A DNA stretch of 64,000 bases from Ignatzschineria cameli (GTDB lineage Bacteria; Pseudomonadota; Gammaproteobacteria; Cardiobacteriales; Wohlfahrtiimonadaceae). The notes beneath the pieces are model-generated. The model was not told the DNA's origin and ran no database searches. It was given only the letters and a program-made list of their open reading frames with translations. Shown one piece after another: positions 10,913 through 19,403 of the stretch. A program made the translations under genes and the position numbers. Location of the stretch: contig NZ_QEWW01000008.1 in NCBI RefSeq assembly GCF_003121895.1, positions 1 to 64,000 on the forward strand. The letters run 5' to 3'. How positions within the stretch are numbered: position 1 is the stretch's first letter; each line of letters opens with the position of its first letter.

Positions 10913-10942
10913 GTTCAAAAGTTCAAAAGTTCAAAAGTTCAA
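10913..10942. repeat. Tandem repeat GTTCAAAA x 3.75
   Basis: Four successive copies of an 8-bp unit, the last lacking two bases, in the lysC-tamA spacer. Confidence 0.9.
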
Positions 10943-11057
10943 TTTAGACTCTATATAGAACTTCATAAAAAACTATAAAGAACTCTATATAGAATTATAT
11001 ATAGAACTATATATAAAGTTAGATATAGAAATTAAATACAAAAATTTAAAGATATAA

Positions 11058-11129
11058 ATATCCCTCAAAGAGTATTCATAAAGTATAACCGGAAACGGTT
11101 TTTCTTGAAAGAATCTCATTGAGGGATAT
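11058..11129. repeat. 72-bp element bounded by perfect 11-bp inverted repeats
   Basis: ATATCCCTCAA at 11058-11068 is the exact reverse complement of TTGAGGGATAT at 11119-11129. The interior contains a GNRA-type hairpin (AACCG-GAAA-CGGTT). It may be an RNA structure at the end of lysC or a small miniature element; the sequence alone does not decide. Confidence 0.6.
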
Positions 11130-11204
11130 CTGTTATAGCTTCTAAATGGAATCGATTTTGAGGTTGATGATACCGATTGATCTCTTTAAACCTTTACTTA
11201 AAAT

Positions 11205-12425
11205 CTACTCATCGAGTTTAAAGGCTTCATGAAGGGCTCTAACCGCCAGTTCATGATATTTGCTATCAATGACAACAGAGACCTTAATTTCAGAAGTAGA
11301 GATCATCTTAATATTGATCTTCTCATTGGCTAAAGTTTTAAACATAAGACTTGCAACCCCTGCGTGAGAGCGCATTCCTAAACCAACGAGTGATACTTTA
11401 ACGATATCTTTATCACCGAGTACTTTACGAGCACCCATCTCTCTTGCTGAGTTTTCTGTGATCTCAAGTGCTTTATCAAAATCGACTTCATTGATGGTAA
11501 AGGTGAAATCAGTGGTACCATCTTGGGAGATATTTTGTACGATCATATCGACCTCAATATTGGCATCACTGATCTGCTCGAGAATATTAAAAGCAATACC
11601 GGGTTGATCAGGAACCCCTAAAACTGTGATTTTTGCTTCATTCTTACTCGTTGCAACACCTGAGATAATGGCTGCTTCCATGTCAATATCCTTTTCTGTA
11701 GTAATTAGTGTTCCTTCGCCTCCTTCCACTAAAGAGGAGAGTACGCGGATTGGAACTTTGTTTTTAGCGGCAAGCTCAACAGAGCGAATTTGTAGAACTT
11801 TTGAACCTAAGCTTGAGAGCTCTAGCATCTCTTCAAAAGCGATTTTATCTAACTTCTTAGCCTTTGGTTCAATACGTGGGTCGGTGGTATAGACCCCATC
11901 AACATCGGTAAATATTTGGCATTCTGTTGCATTGAGGCTTGCAGCTAAAGCAACCGCAGTCGTATCTGAGCCACCACGGCCTAAAGTTGTGACAGAACCA
12001 TCTTCTGTAACGCCTTGGAATCCTGCAACGACAACAACATAACCTGCTGCAAGATCGGCTTCAATAGCAGAGGTATCAATATTCTTAATGCGCGCTTTGG
12101 TATGCGCCTGGTCTGTTAGAATGCGTGCTTGATCACCATTATATGATTTTGCCTTAATTCCCATCGCTTCAAGAGCAATAGAGAGAAGAGAGATACTCAC
12201 TTGCTCGCCGGTGGAGACAAGAGCATCCATCTCTCTTGGATTAGGGCGTTTGGTAATAGCGTGGGCTAACTCTAAAAGTCGATCGGTCTCTCCGGACATC
12301 GCCGAGAGAACAACAACCATTTGGTGGCCTTCGTTATGATGTTTTTGAATACGGCGAGCAACATTTTGAATGCGTTCAATATTTGCCACGGAGCTGCCGC
12401 CATATTTTTGTACTAACAGAGTCAT
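11205..12425 (-). CDS. lysC: Aspartate kinase (monofunctional, two C-terminal ACT domains)
   Basis: First enzyme of the aspartate pathway: phosphorylates aspartate for lysine, threonine, methionine and diaminopimelate synthesis. At 406 residues it is the short single-function form, as in Pseudomonas. The amino-acid kinase domain starts with QKYGGSSV (residues 6-13) and holds GFQGVTEDGSVTTLGRGGSDTTAVALAA (about 134-161) with the substrate-binding Gly-Arg-Gly-Gly-Ser. Two ACT domains follow from about 265, in the regions ITVLGVPDQPGIAFNI and VSLVGLGMRSHAGVAS; these normally bind Lys and Thr. No lysine riboswitch is visible upstream. An RBS (AGGATAAAATAA) precedes the ATG. Confidence 0.96.
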   Translation of the reverse strand: MTLLVQKYGGSSVANIERIQNVARRIQKHHNEGHQMVVVLSAMSGETDRLLELAHAITKRPNPREMDALVSTGEQVSISLLSIALEAMGIKAKSYNGDQARILTDQAHTKARIKNIDTSAIEADLAAGYVVVVAGFQGVTEDGSVTTLGRGGSDTTAVALAASLNATECQIFTDVDGVYTTDPRIEPKAKKLDKIAFEEMLELSSLGSKVLQIRSVELAAKNKVPIRVLSSLVEGGEGTLITTEKDIDMEAAIISGVATSKNEAKITVLGVPDQPGIAFNILEQISDANIEVDMIVQNISQDGTTDFTFTINEVDFDKALEITENSAREMGARKVLGDKDIVKVSLVGLGMRSHAGVASLMFKTLANEKINIKMISTSEIKVSVVIDSKYHELAVRALHEAFKLDE

Positions 12426-12504
12426 TTATTTTATCCTGCCTTATTGTTATAAGTACGGTGATTAGAGGACGATACGATTAAAAGATCGACCTATAAATAT
12501 TACA

Positions 12505-12535
12505 AGAAAGCGCTAGAAAATCTAGCGCTTTTTCG
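12505..12535. terminator. Terminator between nhaD and lysC
   Basis: AAGCGCTAGA at 12508-12517 pairs with TCTAGCGCTT at 12521-12530 around a 3-base loop. T runs on both strands make it usable in either direction; on the minus strand it would end the nhaD transcript 60 bp after its stop. Confidence 0.75.
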
Positions 12536-12593
12536 ATAAATCTCACAACCTCCTCACAACCTCTAATAGAGATTAATTGGGGTTAATCTAAAG

Positions 12594-14012
12594 CTAGAGG
12601 AAGATGAAATTGAGCAGGATATAGATCGGTACTAAAACAATGATTGCAATGAAGAAGTATCCGAAGAATGAAGGCATTTTAATTCCTTCCTGCTCTGCCA
12701 TCGATTTAACCATAAAGTTCGGCGCGTTTCCGATATAGGTTAATGGTCCTGTAAATACGGTACCCATTGAGATCGCAAGTAGGGTTGCCGGGATGCCATT
12801 CATTAAGAAATCAGCAGCTGCGACACCTTCAGGCGCTTGAGCCCCCGCCATCTTGAAGAAGACAAGATAAGTTGGCGCATTATCTAAGAAGGCAGAAAGA
12901 ACCGTGGTTACCCAGAAATAGATCACATTAATTGGTTCACCATCACTTGTGTGAGTGATATCGACTACTGAACCAAAGGCACCATTTTTACCTGCTTCTA
13001 AGATTGTAATGACCGGTACGATGGTTAAGAAGATCCCGGCGAAGATCTTAGCGACCTCAATAATAGGATGCCAATTGAAGTTATTATCTTGACGAACTTT
13101 ATCTGAGGTAATTTTCAGAGAGACAATCGTTAAGAAGATAAAGAAGAGATCACGGAGAACATTCTCTAAGTGAACATCGACGCCAAAAACCTCCCAAGAG
13201 ATACCAGGAATCCAGATGCCGGAGATAATAATTCCAACGAGAACTCCTAAGATAATAAGAAAGTTCTGTTTTCCAACAATTACAACCGTAGTCTTCTCAT
13301 CGGAGGGCGCAATATTCTCTTTTTTGAAGTAGTAGCTATCGATAAGATAGAAGAGTCCTAATAAGATTATCGAGAAGATTAAAACAGGGAAGAACATATG
13401 TTGTAATGTCCAGAAGAAATCAACCCCATTTAAGAAACCTAAAAAGAGCGGTGGATCCCCAAGCGGTGTTAAACCACCACCGATATTAGCAACTAGGAAG
13501 ATAAAGAAGATCGGAATATGCATTCGATGTTTTCGATTTCTATTAGCTGACAGAATCGGGCGGATAAGGAGCATCGCAGCACCGGTTGTTCCCATCACTG
13601 AAGCTAAAACAGTACCAATTGCTAAAAGGGAGACGTTAAATTTAGGGCTTGCCACTAAATTCCCAGAGATATGAATTCCTCCAGATGCTGCAAAGAGCAC
13701 TAAAAGTAGGAGGATAAAGGGGATATACTCTTTAATGAGTGCATGAGCAAAGATATTTGCCGTGATACTCATATCGTAGGTCAATAGTAGCGGTATAAAG
13801 AAGAGGAGGGTCCAGCCAAAGACAATCTTCCCATAATGATGATCCCATAATTTCGGGGCAAAGAGGGGAAGAACCGCAATGGAGAGAATAATCCCGATAA
13901 AGGGGATGGACCAGAGAGGAGAGAGGCTTGGGCCATCAAAAGAGAGCTCACCTCCCGCTAAAGCAATGCCAGGCAGCACGCTTATTAGTAGAAAGAAAAG
14001 GGCTTTACGCAT
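12594..14012 (-). CDS. nhaD: Na+/H+ antiporter NhaD
   Basis: Inner-membrane sodium (lithium)/proton antiporter of the ion transporter superfamily, used for salt and alkaline pH tolerance. The ATG at 14012 (MRKALFF) is chosen because CGGAGGTAAA lies directly before it; an upstream ATG at 14087 has no such signal. The resulting protein has 472 residues with an N-terminal signal-like segment ending near ALAGGELSF and about 12 hydrophobic segments. Family motifs are visible: GTTGAAMLLIRP, NIGGGLTPLGDPPLFLGFL and, near the C-terminus, FLDNAPTYLVFFKMAG and YIGNAPNFMVKS. Single gene with a terminator after it. Confidence 0.92.
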   Translation of the reverse strand: MRKALFFLLISVLPGIALAGGELSFDGPSLSPLWSIPFIGIILSIAVLPLFAPKLWDHHYGKIVFGWTLLFFIPLLLTYDMSITANIFAHALIKEYIPFILLLLVLFAASGGIHISGNLVASPKFNVSLLAIGTVLASVMGTTGAAMLLIRPILSANRNRKHRMHIPIFFIFLVANIGGGLTPLGDPPLFLGFLNGVDFFWTLQHMFFPVLIFSIILLGLFYLIDSYYFKKENIAPSDEKTTVVIVGKQNFLIILGVLVGIIISGIWIPGISWEVFGVDVHLENVLRDLFFIFLTIVSLKITSDKVRQDNNFNWHPIIEVAKIFAGIFLTIVPVITILEAGKNGAFGSVVDITHTSDGEPINVIYFWVTTVLSAFLDNAPTYLVFFKMAGAQAPEGVAAADFLMNGIPATLLAISMGTVFTGPLTYIGNAPNFMVKSMAEQEGIKMPSFFGYFFIAIIVLVPIYILLNFIFL

Positions 14013-14875
14013 TTTACCTCCGATTATATTATTGCGTAGTTGATGAGAACTTCTGCTCATACATTTATTGATATGACCTTGCGACAATTTCTCAATCTCA
14101 ATGAGTCTTAATGAATCTCAATGAATTTTAGTAACCCCCATTTTAGAAAATCTAATTTTAGGAAATCTAATTTTAGGAAGTCCTGTAATGGGTCACCTTA
14201 GATCAATTCTTCTTTGATCATATTCTTAAACCATATCCTCAAATTATATCCTTAACTAAGCTGAAAAGCTGATGATCGAATGCTTTTGCTAACTTTATCT
14301 GCATCTCTACTCGTTATTTTTACTCGCTATTTCTACTTGGCATTTTTGTTGCGTTTGTAGTTTGTAGAATTGATTTTGATAAGAGATAGCTTCTTCTCAT
14401 TCTCCGATTAGTTGCCTTTCAATATCTTAAATGACTGATGAGCTTGTGAATATTACACTTGCAAATATTTCTCTTAGTAGTCATTTTGTAGTGATCTTTG
14501 CAGTTTTGGATAATTCAAGTAAATAGGGCCTGATTCATTGGTTTGAACATTGTTTTAGTAAGATCGGTTGACCAATAACCTCGAAGTTTTAACAGGTTAC
14601 GGTTAAACTGGTTTAATCTTCTGATAGCCATTATTCTTCACTAACTTACTGAAAATAGAGAAGTGATCCGCTCTAAGAAGAGCAGATTTTAACTGTTTTG
14701 AGTGAGGTAGTGAGTTAATTCTGGAATAGAATTAAACTAGTGCCTATCTTTTTTGATAGTGTGAGGATCTTAGCGCAGTCAGATATATTTGTAGCTTAAA
14801 GATGAATAAGCGATCATGCTATGCTATAAATCCAATATTAATTCAATATCAAATGAAATTACAATAGCACAAAAT
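14013..14875. other. Divergent 860-bp spacer between nhaD and nadK
   Basis: No convincing gene in either strand. It contains a direct repeat AATCTAATTTTAGG (14149-14162 and 14164-14177) and scattered AT-rich promoter-like stretches. Both flanking genes are transcribed outward, so it should hold two promoters, but I cannot place them with confidence. Confidence 0.4.
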
Positions 14876-15748
14876 ATGAGAAAATTTCAAAAAATCGCCC
14901 TAATTCTAAGTAATCGAGAATCGGATGAGATTCAAAAAGCGGTTCAACGTACTAAAGAGGTGATAGAGGCGTGTGGTGCCACAACAATTGAGGTCAATAA
15001 TGTTGAATATCGACAACGACTCAATTATCCCTCGGCACTCCTTAAGAAGATATCGACTTGTGATCTGATTATCGCCTTTGGGGGAGATGGTACCTTTTTA
15101 GGAATTGCGCGTAAGGTACACCAGCTCAATATCCCTGTTTTAGGGGTTAACTTAGGGCGACTAGGGTTCTTAACTGATATTGATCAGCAGATGCTCCATA
15201 CTCATCTTCGAACTATTTTAGAAGGTGATGTTGTTTATGAGGAGCGTTTTTTATTGAAGGCATCTATCGATCAACAATTGCGCTCCTACGCAATGAATGA
15301 TGTAGTAATTCATAAAACAGAGCTCTCTCGATTAATTGAGATTGATGTTTATGTCAATCAGCGCTACCTCTCAACTTATCGTGCAGATGGCTTAATTATT
15401 GCCACACCTACGGGATCAACCGCCTATTCGCTCTCAACAGGTGGGCCTATTATGTATCCTACGCTACCGGCGATTATTATCGCCCCTATCTGCCCCCATA
15501 CTTTTAGCCATCGCCCTTTAGTAATCCCGGCAGATTGTGAAATTGAAGTTGTAACAAGTGATCGAGAGAAAGAGGCCGTTCATGTGACATGTGATGGGCA
15601 AGAGCTCTTCTCCCTTTCTGATGGAGAACGATTAACGATTGAGCCTTCCACTCATCCTTTAACACTACTTCACTCTAAAAATTATCATTATTTCTCTATT
15701 TTAAGAGAGAAGCTCAATTGGGGAGATCACCCTAATATTCGGCGATAA
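14876..15748 (+). CDS. nadK: NAD kinase
   Basis: Phosphorylates NAD to NADP with ATP or polyphosphate; the only route to NADP. From the ATG at 14876 (MRKFQKIALILSN) the protein has 290 residues, matching E. coli NadK (292) and the family N-terminus. An ATG at 14816 would add 20 residues with no family match. The catalytic motif GGDGT appears in IIAFGGDGTFLGIAR, then NLGRLGFLTDI, then the NAD-binding NDVVIHK and the glycine-rich TPTGSTAYSLSTGGPIM. Neither start has a good Shine-Dalgarno, so the start is the uncertain part. It is monocistronic. Confidence 0.94.
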   Translation: MRKFQKIALILSNRESDEIQKAVQRTKEVIEACGATTIEVNNVEYRQRLNYPSALLKKISTCDLIIAFGGDGTFLGIARKVHQLNIPVLGVNLGRLGFLTDIDQQMLHTHLRTILEGDVVYEERFLLKASIDQQLRSYAMNDVVIHKTELSRLIEIDVYVNQRYLSTYRADGLIIATPTGSTAYSLSTGGPIMYPTLPAIIIAPICPHTFSHRPLVIPADCEIEVVTSDREKEAVHVTCDGQELFSLSDGERLTIEPSTHPLTLLHSKNYHYFSILREKLNWGDHPNIRR

Positions 15749-15928
15749 TGAGCATTTCCAAAATCCTCTTTTAGACTCGAGAGCTAGACAATTTTCTTAT
15801 TCATAATTTAGGCATAATATTTTCAAGCATCACGGTTAGCATCATTGCTAGAAATCACTTTTAAGTATTATTTTATGAACTTGATATTAGGAAGTGTCGA
15901 TAAAATCTCACAGAAAAATATAAAAAGA

Positions 15929-15956
15929 TTGCTTTTATTTTTTTACCCCTTAGAAT
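15929..15956 (+). promoter_or_regulatory. Sigma-70-type promoter of the short leader unit
   Basis: TTGCTT at 15929-15934, a 16-bp spacer, then TAGAAT at 15951-15956. Transcription would start near 15963 and run into the small ORF at 15997. A short palindrome (CGTTT-GTTT-AAACG) lies at the expected 5' end of the transcript. Confidence 0.5.
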
Positions 15957-15996
15957 GTACTCGTTTGTTTAAACGATGATGAAATTGAGGAAGAGA

Positions 15997-16125
15997 ATGA
16001 AGCGACGAATGAATGGTAGAGCTGAAGTAGGGATGATGCAGATCGCAGATATTTCTATTCCAGTTAATTCATTTCATTTTTCTAGCTTTATCGATCTTAA
16101 ATTCATTCTTCAAAATAATTGTTAA
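15997..16125 (+). CDS. Small ORF (42 codons) in a leader-like unit, unknown function
   Basis: An ATG at 15997 has GAGG 6 bases upstream (GAGGAAGAGA). It opens a 42-residue frame: a basic start (MKRRMNGRAE), a Met-rich stretch (VGMMQIAD) and a Phe/Ser-rich C-terminus ending in Cys. The stop TAA at 16123-16125 overlaps the first base of a strong terminator hairpin. With the promoter upstream it makes a compact unit of about 200 nt. I do not recognise the peptide. It could be a genuine small protein, a leader peptide controlling the amidohydrolase gene 190 bp downstream, or the coding part of a small RNA. Confidence 0.45.
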   Translation: MKRRMNGRAEVGMMQIADISIPVNSFHFSSFIDLKFILQNNC

Positions 16126-16160
16126 AAACCTCCGTTATTCCAATGGAGGTTTTTTTTCGC
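16124..16160 (+). terminator. Strong terminator after the small ORF, upstream of the amidohydrolase
   Basis: AAAAACCTCC (16124-16133) pairs perfectly with GGAGGTTTTT (16145-16154), followed by more T residues. It lies 155 bp before the amidohydrolase start, so either that gene has its own promoter or readthrough controls it. Confidence 0.85.
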
Positions 16161-16312
16161 CTCAAGAAAAGTAGTGGCAAAGAGGGTAGTCAGAAGAGGG
16201 ACAAGGAAGAGATTAGAGGTAACAGCAGAGAGACTTCTACATTTTTCTCCCAATTTTCTATTACTAATAGCAGTGACAGAGATATTATCGACATTAAGGA
16301 AAGGAGATTTTC

Positions 16313-17350
16313 ATGACAACATTAGTGGCAAAAGAACATCGCATCTATACAGATACAAGAAGCTTGAAAGCGTATCTATTAAATAGTATTCGTGAAAATG
16401 GTGGTTGGGTAAATGCGCATATGCATGGAGATCGTGCCTTTACAATCGATTATGAAGGGTTTGAGGTTTATCAGACACAGACATTAGTAGAGAAGTGGGA
16501 TACATTAGATCGCATTAAGCACAATATGACAGAAGAGGATTACTATCGCCAATTCTCCATGGGTATTGAGCGGATGATTGAGCAGGGAGTTACTGCTGTT
16601 GGTAGCTTTATTGATGTCGATCCGATTGTTGAAGAGCGTGCGATCAATGCAGCGCTTCGTGCAAGAAAAAATTATGAAGGTGATATTACAATCAAGCTTG
16701 TGAATCAGACTCTAAAAGGGGTGATTGATAAAGAAGCTCGCTACTGGTTCGATAAGGGTGCTGAGAAAGTAGATATTATTGGTGGATTACCACGTCGTGA
16801 TCTTCGTGATCATGGTGAGGGCATGGATGCGGTGCATATGGATGTTCTCCTTCAAACGGCAAAATCTCAAGGAAAGATGGTGCATGTGCATGTGGATCAG
16901 TTTAACTCTAAAGAAGAGAAAGAGACTGAGTTAGTTGCCGATAAGACGATTGAGCACGGTATGGAAGGGCGCGTTGTAGCGATCCATAGTATCTCTATTA
17001 CGGCGCATGATGAAGCATATCGTCAAATGCTCTATCAGAAGATGCTTGATGCTAAGATGATGGTAATTGCTTGCCCTTTTGCTTGGATCGATAGCCCACG
17101 ACGCGAAGATCATGGTCCGACACGAAATGCAATTACGCCGGCAGATGAGTTAGCTAAAGCAGGTATTCCAGTTGCGGTTGGGACAGATAATATTGCTGAC
17201 TATATGTTGCCATTTAGTGACGGTGATATGTGGGAAGAGTTAAAACTTCTTATCACTGGTTGTCGTTATACAGATCTTGAAGAGGCGATCAATATCGCAA
17301 CAAAAAATGGTCGGATGGCGTTAGGATTAGAGCCTTATGCTCGCGTTTAA
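16313..17350 (+). CDS. Metal-dependent amidohydrolase, cytosine-deaminase-like
   Basis: A 345-residue TIM-barrel hydrolase of the amidohydrolase superfamily. Metal and catalytic residues can be read in order: HMHGD (His-x-His, about residue 37-41), HVHVDQ (about 196-201), HSISIT (about 225) and the late Asp in GTDNIADY (about 297). This set and the length are closest to the CodA/atrazine-type deaminases that act on cytosine, isocytosine or related ring amines. The usual N-terminal strands around the metal centre are short compared with E. coli CodA (427). No permease is next to it, so the substrate is not fixed by context. AAGGAGA precedes the ATG. A terminator lies 170 bp after the stop. Confidence 0.75.
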   Translation: MTTLVAKEHRIYTDTRSLKAYLLNSIRENGGWVNAHMHGDRAFTIDYEGFEVYQTQTLVEKWDTLDRIKHNMTEEDYYRQFSMGIERMIEQGVTAVGSFIDVDPIVEERAINAALRARKNYEGDITIKLVNQTLKGVIDKEARYWFDKGAEKVDIIGGLPRRDLRDHGEGMDAVHMDVLLQTAKSQGKMVHVHVDQFNSKEEKETELVADKTIEHGMEGRVVAIHSISITAHDEAYRQMLYQKMLDAKMMVIACPFAWIDSPRREDHGPTRNAITPADELAKAGIPVAVGTDNIADYMLPFSDGDMWEELKLLITGCRYTDLEEAINIATKNGRMALGLEPYARV

Positions 17351-17517
17351 TCAATCAGAGTTAATGGATTAAAATTAACGCTTAGAGCATCAACCTGAAT
17401 ATATGGTCCTATGAATATAACTATAACAATAATACCGATTTAAATCGGATAAGAAGGTTCCCATCACAGGCCTTCTCCATTCAGCTGATGCGATTGAGTG
17501 AAATCGCAACACACTTT

Positions 17518-17556
17518 CCATAACAGTAGCTCATCCTACTGTTATGGATTTTTTTT
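17518..17556 (+). terminator. Terminator of the amidohydrolase gene
   Basis: A perfect 12-bp stem (CCATAACAGTAG at 17518-17529 with CTACTGTTATGG at 17536-17547) with a 6-base loop, followed by ATTTTTTTTGG. Confidence 0.9.
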
Positions 17557-17569
17557 GGTTAAATAAAGA

Positions 17570-18208
17570 GCTGAACGCTGCCGGATCTCACTATCGCGTT
17601 CTTCCAAAGATTACGCGCCGGCAGTTGGCGCTTTTCCATCGATCATGCGCCGGCAAGAAGTATTACTTTAATACTATTAAGATCGGTATCGAAGATGCCG
17701 ATTGGCGGGCATGCAGGGGTTAAAAGAACGAAATAGTCGGTTCCCGCCGCTCTATAGATTCTCTTAAGAATGATCGATTGAAAAGGGGCTGAACGCTGCC
17801 GGATCTTACTATCGCGTTCTTCCACTGATCGCGTGTCGGCAAGAAGTATTACTTTAATATTATTAAGGTCGGTATCGAAGATGCCGATTGGCGGGCATGC
17901 AGGGGTTAAAAGAACGAAATAGTTGGTTCCCGCAGCTCCATAGATTCTCTTAAGAATGATCGATTGAAAAGGGGCTGAACGCTGCTGGAGCTCACTATCG
18001 CGTTCTTCCACTGATCGCGTGTCGGCAAGAAGTATTACTTTAATATTATTAAGGTCGGTATCGAAGATGCTGATTGGCGGGCATGCAGGGGTTAAAAGAA
18101 CGAAATAGTCGGTTCCCGCCGCTCCATAGATTCTCTTAAGAATGATCGATTGAAAAGGGGCTGAACGCTGCCGGATCTTACTATCGCGTTCTTCCATCAA
18201 TCACATGC
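17570..18208. repeat. Mosaic palindromic repeat, cluster 1 (3 full units and a partial)
   Basis: Units start at 17570, 17788, 17974 and 18160 with GCTGAACGCTGCCGGATC (spacing 218, 186 and 186 bp). Each holds three hairpins. H1: CTGCCGG at 17578-17584 with CCGGCAG at 17618-17624. H2: ATCGGTATC-gaa-GATGCCGAT at 17682-17702, with one mismatch. H3: GGCGGG at 17704-17709 with CCCGCC at 17743-17748. The unit ends with a TTCTTAAGAA-like palindrome. The long open frames through it are by-products of its composition. It sits between the convergent ends of the amidohydrolase and folD. Confidence 0.85.
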
Positions 18209-18221
18209 TGAAAACGGAGAT

Positions 18222-18256
18222 AAAAAAGCCTCTCTAGATAGAAACAGAGAGGCTTT
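18222..18256 (-). terminator. Terminator of folD
   Basis: AAGCCTCTCT (18226-18235) pairs with AGAGAGGCTT (18246-18255); on the minus strand the stem is followed by a run of six T. It is 64 bp after the folD stop. Confidence 0.85.
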
Positions 18257-18319
18257 AATTTCTGTTGAGTTGATATCGTATTCGATACCAGATTGAGGTA
18301 ATGTGTCTGCTTTTAGCGA

Positions 18320-19213
18320 TTAGAGCTTATTAGGATCTTCGATCTTATTTTGTAAACACATCGCCGTTAAGGTATTTCGAAGCAAGCAGGCAATTGTCAT
18401 TGGGCCGACGCCACCAGGGACGGGAGTGATATATGCGGCGCGTTTTACCGCTTCGTCAAAGTCTACATCGCCCACTAAGCGTGTTTTTCCATCTTCTTCA
18501 ATACGGTTGATACCGACATCAATCACCGTTGCGCCCTCTTTAATCCAATCACCTTTGATTAATTTAGGAACTCCAACCGCAGCGACAACAATATCTGCTT
18601 CGCGACAAAGCGCGGCAACATCTTTAGTACGTGAGTGTGCGATAGTAACTGTACAGTTCTGAGATAAAAGCAGCTGCATCATCGGCTTTCCAACAATATT
18701 GGAACGTCCTACAATAACGGCATGTTTACCAGAAAGATCTTTACCTAGCTTATCTTGGAGAAGCAGTAATGACCCTAGCGGCGTACAGGGAATAAGATAA
18801 GGCTGACCAATGGAGAGTTGCCCAATATTGACAGGATGGAACCCATCTACATCTTTGAGAGGATTGATCGCATTGAGGACTTCCTCTTCATTAAAATGTT
18901 TGGGAAGAGGCAATTGCACAAGAATACCATGAATGGTTGAATCTTGGTTAAGGTCATTGATTAAGGTGAGAAGCGCCTCTTGCGTTGTCTCTTCTGGGAG
19001 ACGGAAAGTCTCAGATTTGAAGCCACATTCGAGAGCAAATTTCTCTTTATTACGGACATAGACCTGGCTTGCCGGATCTTCTCCAACAAGAATTACCGCT
19101 AAACCTGGGCGAATATCGTGTTGTGCTTCAATTGTTTTTGTCTGCTCGGCGATTGTTTGGCGTAGATGAGCAGCAAATGCTTTTCCATCAATAAGTTGTG
19201 CTTGTTGCGACAT
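18320..19213 (-). CDS. folD: Bifunctional methylene-THF dehydrogenase / methenyl-THF cyclohydrolase
   Basis: Interconverts 5,10-methylene- and 10-formyl-tetrahydrofolate with NADP, feeding one-carbon units to purine and fMet synthesis. The 297 residues match the family (E. coli 288). Motifs seen: [13 protein letters not shown] with the catalytic Lys56 (YVxxK), [22 protein letters not shown], the Rossmann motif [13 protein letters not shown] and the C-terminal [22 protein letters not shown] lies before the ATG. The gene is separated from rapZ by 190 bp. Confidence 0.97.
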   Translation of the reverse strand: MSQQAQLIDGKAFAAHLRQTIAEQTKTIEAQHDIRPGLAVILVGEDPASQVYVRNKEKFALECGFKSETFRLPEETTQEALLTLINDLNQDSTIHGILVQLPLPKHFNEEEVLNAINPLKDVDGFHPVNIGQLSIGQPYLIPCTPLGSLLLLQDKLGKDLSGKHAVIVGRSNIVGKPMMQLLLSQNCTVTIAHSRTKDVAALCREADIVVAAVGVPKLIKGDWIKEGATVIDVGINRIEEDGKTRLVGDVDFDEAVKRAAYITPVPGGVGPMTIACLLRNTLTAMCLQNKIEDPNKL

Positions 19214-19403
19214 ATTCAGTTCCTTCTTGTGATTGATGATATGAAAGGGGATAAACGTGTGGTGCTTTCGTAATTCATTTTAAAGGAGAGGGGTAGTATT
19301 GTTTAGAAATCTTAGATCGGAATTCTTAGGATAAAACCCTGATCGAGATTTGAATCGAAACCCCATTGAGTTAACTATTATCGAATTAAAGAATTAAACA
19401 TTG

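Larger units (their letters stand above)
10782..11204. other. Spacer between lysC and tamA: tandem repeats, AT-rich tract and a large inverted repeat
   Basis: No gene is seen. It holds 3.75 copies of GTTCAAAA at 10913-10942, an AT-rich run with repeated TATATAGAA-like motifs at 10950-11030, and a perfect 11-bp inverted repeat (11058-11068 with 11119-11129). Inside the latter is the hairpin AACCG-GAAA-CGGTT followed by TTTTCTT at 11087-11107, which could act as a plus-strand terminator. Confidence 0.6.

Noticed and set aside
12426-12593. Lysine riboswitch before lysC
   Set aside because: The 168-bp leader is too short and holds only the nhaD terminator; no L-box elements are seen.
16119-16386. 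Two overlapping open frames before the amidohydrolase
   Set aside because: They begin within or next to the terminator hairpin and overlap the true gene start; no Shine-Dalgarno.
17643-18200. A 185-residue repetitive open frame in repeat cluster 1
   Set aside because: It is a by-product of stop-free palindromic repeat units: no Shine-Dalgarno, and the repeats are just the DNA unit. Similar frames in clusters 2-4 (27567-27818, 58350-58580, 62604-63386) were rejected for the same reason.
17570-18208. CRISPR array
   Set aside because: Units are 160-310 bp with internal palindromes and no short regular repeat-spacer pattern; no cas genes are present.
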